A stretch of DNA of 64,000 nt from Hysterangium stoloniferum. Its lineage: Eukaryota; Basidiomycota; Agaricomycetes; Hysterangiales; Hysterangiaceae. Under the pieces are notes generated by a model. The model did no database searches and was not told where the DNA came from. It was given only the letters and a program-made list of their open reading frames with translations. The DNA is taken from the NCBI GenBank assembly GCA_015178975.1, contig WHVD01000044.1, forward strand, positions 124,001 through 188,000, in the 5' to 3' direction. This document shows, piece by piece, positions 60,286 through 64,000 of the stretch; positions within the stretch are counted from its first letter, which is position 1; each line of letters begins with the position of its first letter. The position numbers were made by a program, and so were the translations under genes.

Positions 60286-61639
60286 ATGTCTGTAGCCTAC
60301 GCACTCGAGAAACAAGTCGCTATTTCGGCCGTTCTTAGGGCATGCAGTTTGACATCTTCTGTGTTTAATAAACTTGTTAAGAATGAGACAGAAACCAAGA
60401 ATGACAAGTCTCCAGTGACGGGTCTGTTCCGTCTGACTTACTACCATCCAAGATATTTACCGGATTATTTACATAGTTGCTGACTATTCAGCTCAAGCAG
60501 TTATAAGCACAATACTTGCCCGGGTTTTTCCTGATGATCCAATTGTTGGCGAAGAGGATACTGCAACTTTGCGAGATTCTACATTGGCTTCGCCAGCAAC
60601 TGCATTACTGAGGGAGCGCATAACGACACTTTCGAATGAAGCGCTCCAGGGCGCACTTCTTCCGGGCGACAGGGCATCATGGGGAATTGGCCCTGGTGCA
60701 CCAAAGCGGACTACCGAGGAATTATTAGATGCGATTGATCGTGGAAACCACTCTGGCGGGCCAAAGGGCCGTGCGTTTCCTTTTTCTTGGAATATTTACT
60801 TTACCTTTTTGATTTAATAACGAGATCGATAGGGATGTGGACCATTGATCCTATTGACGGGACTAAAGGATTTCTCCGAGGGGAACAATATGCTGTTTGT
60901 TTGGCACTGATCGTAGACTCGCAAGTAGAAGTGGGAGTATTAGGCTGTCCTAATTTGCCACACGATTGGAACGGAAATCCTGACGAAAAAGGTGTACTTT
61001 TTGTCGCAGTCAGGGGACAGGGCGCGGAACAGGTCCGCAATTTTAGCCGCAACACGCCTTCCTTCGTTGACTCCTTCTAAAAGAACTTTTTTTCCGGAAA
61101 ATCAAGCATATTAGAGCTTACTTCTTCGGTACCTCGTAGACTTCTCGAATCGTATGAGTCTGGTCATTCATCCCATGGAACCAGTGAGCGAGTGTCAGAG
61201 ATTTTAGGTTCGTTGCTCAGTTTCTTCACTTCATGATTGATACAACGTACCCTCGATACCATAAAACAGGTATCAGGCAAGCACCTTTGCGTCTCGATTC
61301 GCAAGTCAAATACGGCGCATTGGCAAGAGGGGACGGCATGGCCTATTTCAGAATGCCTACTGGCGTTGGCTATCAGGAGAAAATTTGGGTGAGTCGCCTT
61401 CATACCTAATCTCGAATATGCCAGACACTCATCAAACGTCAAAGGATCACGCTTCTGGGAATGTCATAGTTAGTGAAGCAGGAGGCGTCGTGTCGGATTC
61501 ACGTGGAAACCCGCTCAATTTTGGATTAGGAAGGACACTGGGCGAGAATTTTGGTGTGATAGGATCACGCAAAGAGGACCATGCCAGCATACTAGAAGCA
61601 GTACAGAAAGTCCTGCAGGAACAGAAAACGAAGGCTTGA
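60286..61639 (+). CDS. HAL2: 3'(2'),5'-bisphosphate nucleotidase
   Basis: Hal2/Met22 hydrolyses PAP made during sulphate assimilation and is a lithium/sodium-sensitive Mg-phosphatase. The frame begins MSVAYALEKQVAISAVLRAC. After the first intron it reads VADYSAQAVI and FPDDPIVGEEDTATLR (metal Glu). Then come MWTIDPIDGTKGFLRGEQYA (the DPIDGT motif) and CLALIVDSQVEVGVLGCPNLP. After a 51-nt intron it reads SSILELTSSVPRRLLESYES, GHSSHGTSERVSEILG and DSQVKYGALARGDGMAYFR. Last are KIWDHASGNVIVSEAGGVVSD and LNFGLGRTLGENFGVI. All motifs are intact. The acceptor of the 51-nt intron (CTAAAAG|AAC) is inferred from frame. Five introns. Confidence 0.93.
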
Positions 61640-63353
61640 CACTAACTGGTGAATGGTTAACTACGTAGCCCATGTGTGAAGAATTGGGAAAGCAGACTCA
61701 CCTGGATGTTTATATTGCCTCATGAAATACACAACAGTTGTGCACTTCCGAGCGCGAGGTGCTAACCATTAGCGTCGTTGAGTGAAGCTCAAAGAAACAT
61801 TCTCTTTTCACATGCGAAATCTGTATTTAAACTCCTCACCAGCTTATGAGCAGAACGACAAGAGTTGATCGTGAGGCATGCATTCGTTGCATCTAGAGTC
61901 AAGCATAGGGTGCAGCCCTTCACAGATTATAAAATTGAGTAAAATAAAGTAGCAATCTGAAAGCCGTTTGTAAGTATGCCTGCGAGGTGCAACTCAAGGC
62001 AGCAAGAATAGAAGTTATATATAAAGAACTATACATAGCTCGTATGTGGGCTACAGCTGGGGAAATGGTGGCTGAATATCCCGCACTACAATTAGGCTCT
62101 CGGAGGAGAAGCAGTTGTAACGAATCGCATTTCTATTGAAATGATGGATGACATACCGCCGGAATGCACCGCGTCCGAAGAGCAACTGTTGCAGCCAACA
62201 AAAAAAGGCCGGATTTGAACGGGAGATCTGACCGGCTCAACGCTTGGGAACCATCTTCAGAAATAGGGATGGTACACTACAAAACCAAGCCGACCGTCGC
62301 GACCAGGACTCGCCTCTTCACTCAACTCGTAATGGAAGCAGCCCAGTTCTTTCGGAAAATGCGCTGCACAATGGTAATGCGAATCGATCGGGGGGGCTAC
62401 CAATAATATTACTACAAGTGAAACAGATCTCAAGCCGAAGCCAGATGGGCCTCTCTACTCAGACTGTTGTCGAATGGCTACAGAAGAAACTGGTCCACGC
62501 GTCTCCACCTCGCGATTAATGTGGGGAAGAATAGTTGGAAACGAAAAGCCTAGTACTCGTACGTCTGCGCAGGATATTAGTCGGGGGAGGCTTTCATGAG
62601 GCCAAACTTTATACAGTCCCACACTAACAACCTCGCTGCAGTGGGTGATCGTGTTGGATTTCGAGCATCATACAAGCTCATGTTCATTTGTTCCTTGCCC
62701 TATTGTCTCATTATCCCCCTTTTCCATACTCCCACTGCCTTCCCTATTTAGAAGTCTATTGTTCTTAGGGTTTATAATGCAGCTACATGCGAATAGGGCT
62801 CCCTGCGCGATTGCGAGGGTCTTCTGCTACTTGGGTACGTGATAGTGACACGCGCATTTGAACAGATCGTATTCCCCGAGCGGTACGATGGTGCTCAGGC
62901 CGTGTGGAAAAATATCTTTCTCTCTTTATATTTATATCCTATGTAATCTGAGAAGTCTCCCTATTCTGGGATGGTCTAGACACTCCACAGCGTCCAGGGG
63001 CGTCCAATGTAGAACGGGGACGGCCTTTGAGGCCCCTCCGGATCCAAAATCAATTTACTGATGGCTCTCTAAGGCGGGGGGAAGACAAGTGACGTGACTA
63101 TTCCGTCTTGCGCTAGAACGCTCAGACTCCAACAAAAGAGAAGGGTGTGATCTGCCCATAAATTCACTCACCTTAGTCTTATACAAGCCTAATGACTGAG
63201 ATGTAAATGCAGCTTATACTGCTGAGAGAACAAGAATAATGCAGTGAGCACCACTCAAAATGTCTAGTAGTGGGAGGTTCGTCGGTGCCGTTGTTTAACA
63301 ACATGATATTAGGCATCATTAAATTTTTGAACGGAGTATCAAGTGTCTATAAA
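61640..63353. other. Intergenic, no supported gene
   Basis: Short frames only. The 62200-62260 segment ends in a T-rich run on the minus strand and has a GTTCAAATCC word like a tRNA B box, but no cloverleaf can be folded. Confidence 0.4.
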
Positions 63354-64000
63354 TTATTTCTTGCCATCCAGTGGCAGGGATGGGATGCCAAGGAATGATC
63401 GCAAAGTCTCTCGCTTCGCGTTAGTATCGCCTGAGAAGGCAACATCGTAGGCGACCATCAATGCTTCATATCGCTCTTCTGTCAGAAGGTTGAATATAAA
63501 TACCAGGAATAAAAAAAGTCAAGGTACGGACTGGTTAGATGCTCGAATTCTCCTCGTGTGGAAGGTGCATTCGGGGGGAGTTTCCGATTCTTCATTGGGG
63601 GCATTCTGAGAGGCGATAAGGATTTAGTGGCAAGTGCATTTTGCAATTTTGCAGGTAATTGCTCTTGTCTGGAATAGTATGTATAAACAGTATTAGAAGG
63701 GCAATTCTGTCTTAAAGAAATACATACGCTAATTTAAATGCGTCTAATTGTTCTTTGAGGGCCGCTTCAAGATCGCTTCCGCTCCCATTGGCCTGTGGGA
63801 TCGTTGGGGTTGTCGGTTCAACTTCGCGCTGCGAAAGTGCGGCGAACTCCTGTTTGAGTTGTTCTATCTCGCGTGCGAGTCTTCGCTGTCCATCTTCAAT
63901 GGAATCTAGACGATCGTTGAGGGCAGAAAGTGTGTGATCTGACGCTTGAGGGATTGTGGCGACGGCTTGTGATGCTGCTTGAAACTGCAACGAAAGTTGC
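63354..64000 (-). CDS. Coiled-coil protein, partial (5' end outside window)
   Basis: Three exons are visible (63728 to the window edge, 63532-63668, 63354-63478) with introns of 53 and 59 nt. The upstream part is a heptad-like coiled coil (TLSALNDRLDSIEDGQRRLA, REIEQLKQEFAALSQRE). A Thr/Pro linker and AALKEQLDAFKLAQEQLPAK follow. The next segment has SLSPLRMPPMKNRKLPPNAP and GEFEHLT. The end is ERYEALMVAYDVAFSGD, AKRETLRSFLGIPSLPLDGKK. I do not recognise the family. Because the N-terminus is missing, function cannot be assigned. Confidence 0.7.

Noticed and set aside
62200-62300. Possible tRNA on the minus strand (GTTCAAATCC followed by a T run)
   Set aside because: The T stem, acceptor stem and anticodon arm cannot be paired.
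1-64000. CRISPR arrays, operons, phage or bacterial secretion genes
   Set aside because: None seen; gene structure with spliceosomal introns is eukaryotic throughout.

Overview
The window is nuclear DNA of a filamentous fungus, most likely a mushroom-forming basidiomycete (Agaricomycetes). Most genes carry many introns of about 49-75 nt with GT-AG (a few GC-AG) ends, genes are packed on both strands, and the proteins recognised are fungal housekeeping families. All exon models were assembled by eye from reading frame, splice sites and known family motifs, so individual junctions can be off by a few bases.

Layout. 1-403: tail of a DDE (IS630/Tc1-like) transposase. 709-1075 (+): small Cbp6/UQCC2-like complex III assembly factor. 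1280-1889 (-): single-pass membrane protein. 2819-7107 (-): Msb1/Mug8-type polarity protein with a huge acidic repeat tail. 8446-12461 (-): glycogen phosphorylase in 26 exons. 12656-12845: foldback repeat in its upstream region. 12870-25780: graveyard of LTRs, a Ty1/copia gag-pol fragment and a Tc1-like element, nested inside each other. 25809-27838 (-): decayed Crinkler-like header/kinase gene with a LINE fragment inserted just upstream. 28909-29675 (-): NAD(P)-binding Rossmann protein. 30365-31820 (+): otubain. 33671-34816 (+): methylthioribulose-1-phosphate dehydratase. 34933-36492 (-): Pus3/Deg1 pseudouridine synthase. 36823-41392 (+): ERCC6L2-like SNF2 ATPase. 41868-42354: two LINE tails in opposite orientation. 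43517-45791 (+): secreted glycosidase-like protein A. 46719-55188: second transposon cluster (Tc1 elements, LTRs, a LINE). 55778-58064 (+): glycosidase-like protein B, a paralogue of A. 58503-60168 (-) and 60286-61639 (+): aspartyl aminopeptidase and Hal2 bisphosphate nucleotidase, head to head. 63354-64000 (-): partial coiled-coil protein.

How it fits together. The core genes are unrelated housekeeping functions: carbon storage, methionine salvage, sulphate/PAP metabolism, tRNA modification, DNA repair, ubiquitin editing and polarity. No operon-like logic is expected. The variable parts are the transposon clusters and the two paralogous secreted-protein genes that flank the second cluster. 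No clearly new molecular system was found. The most unusual items are the Tc1 elements whose terminal repeats end in a second, inverted copy of the tip, the deeply nested insertions whose order can be read from target-site duplications, and the degenerate Crinkler-type gene.
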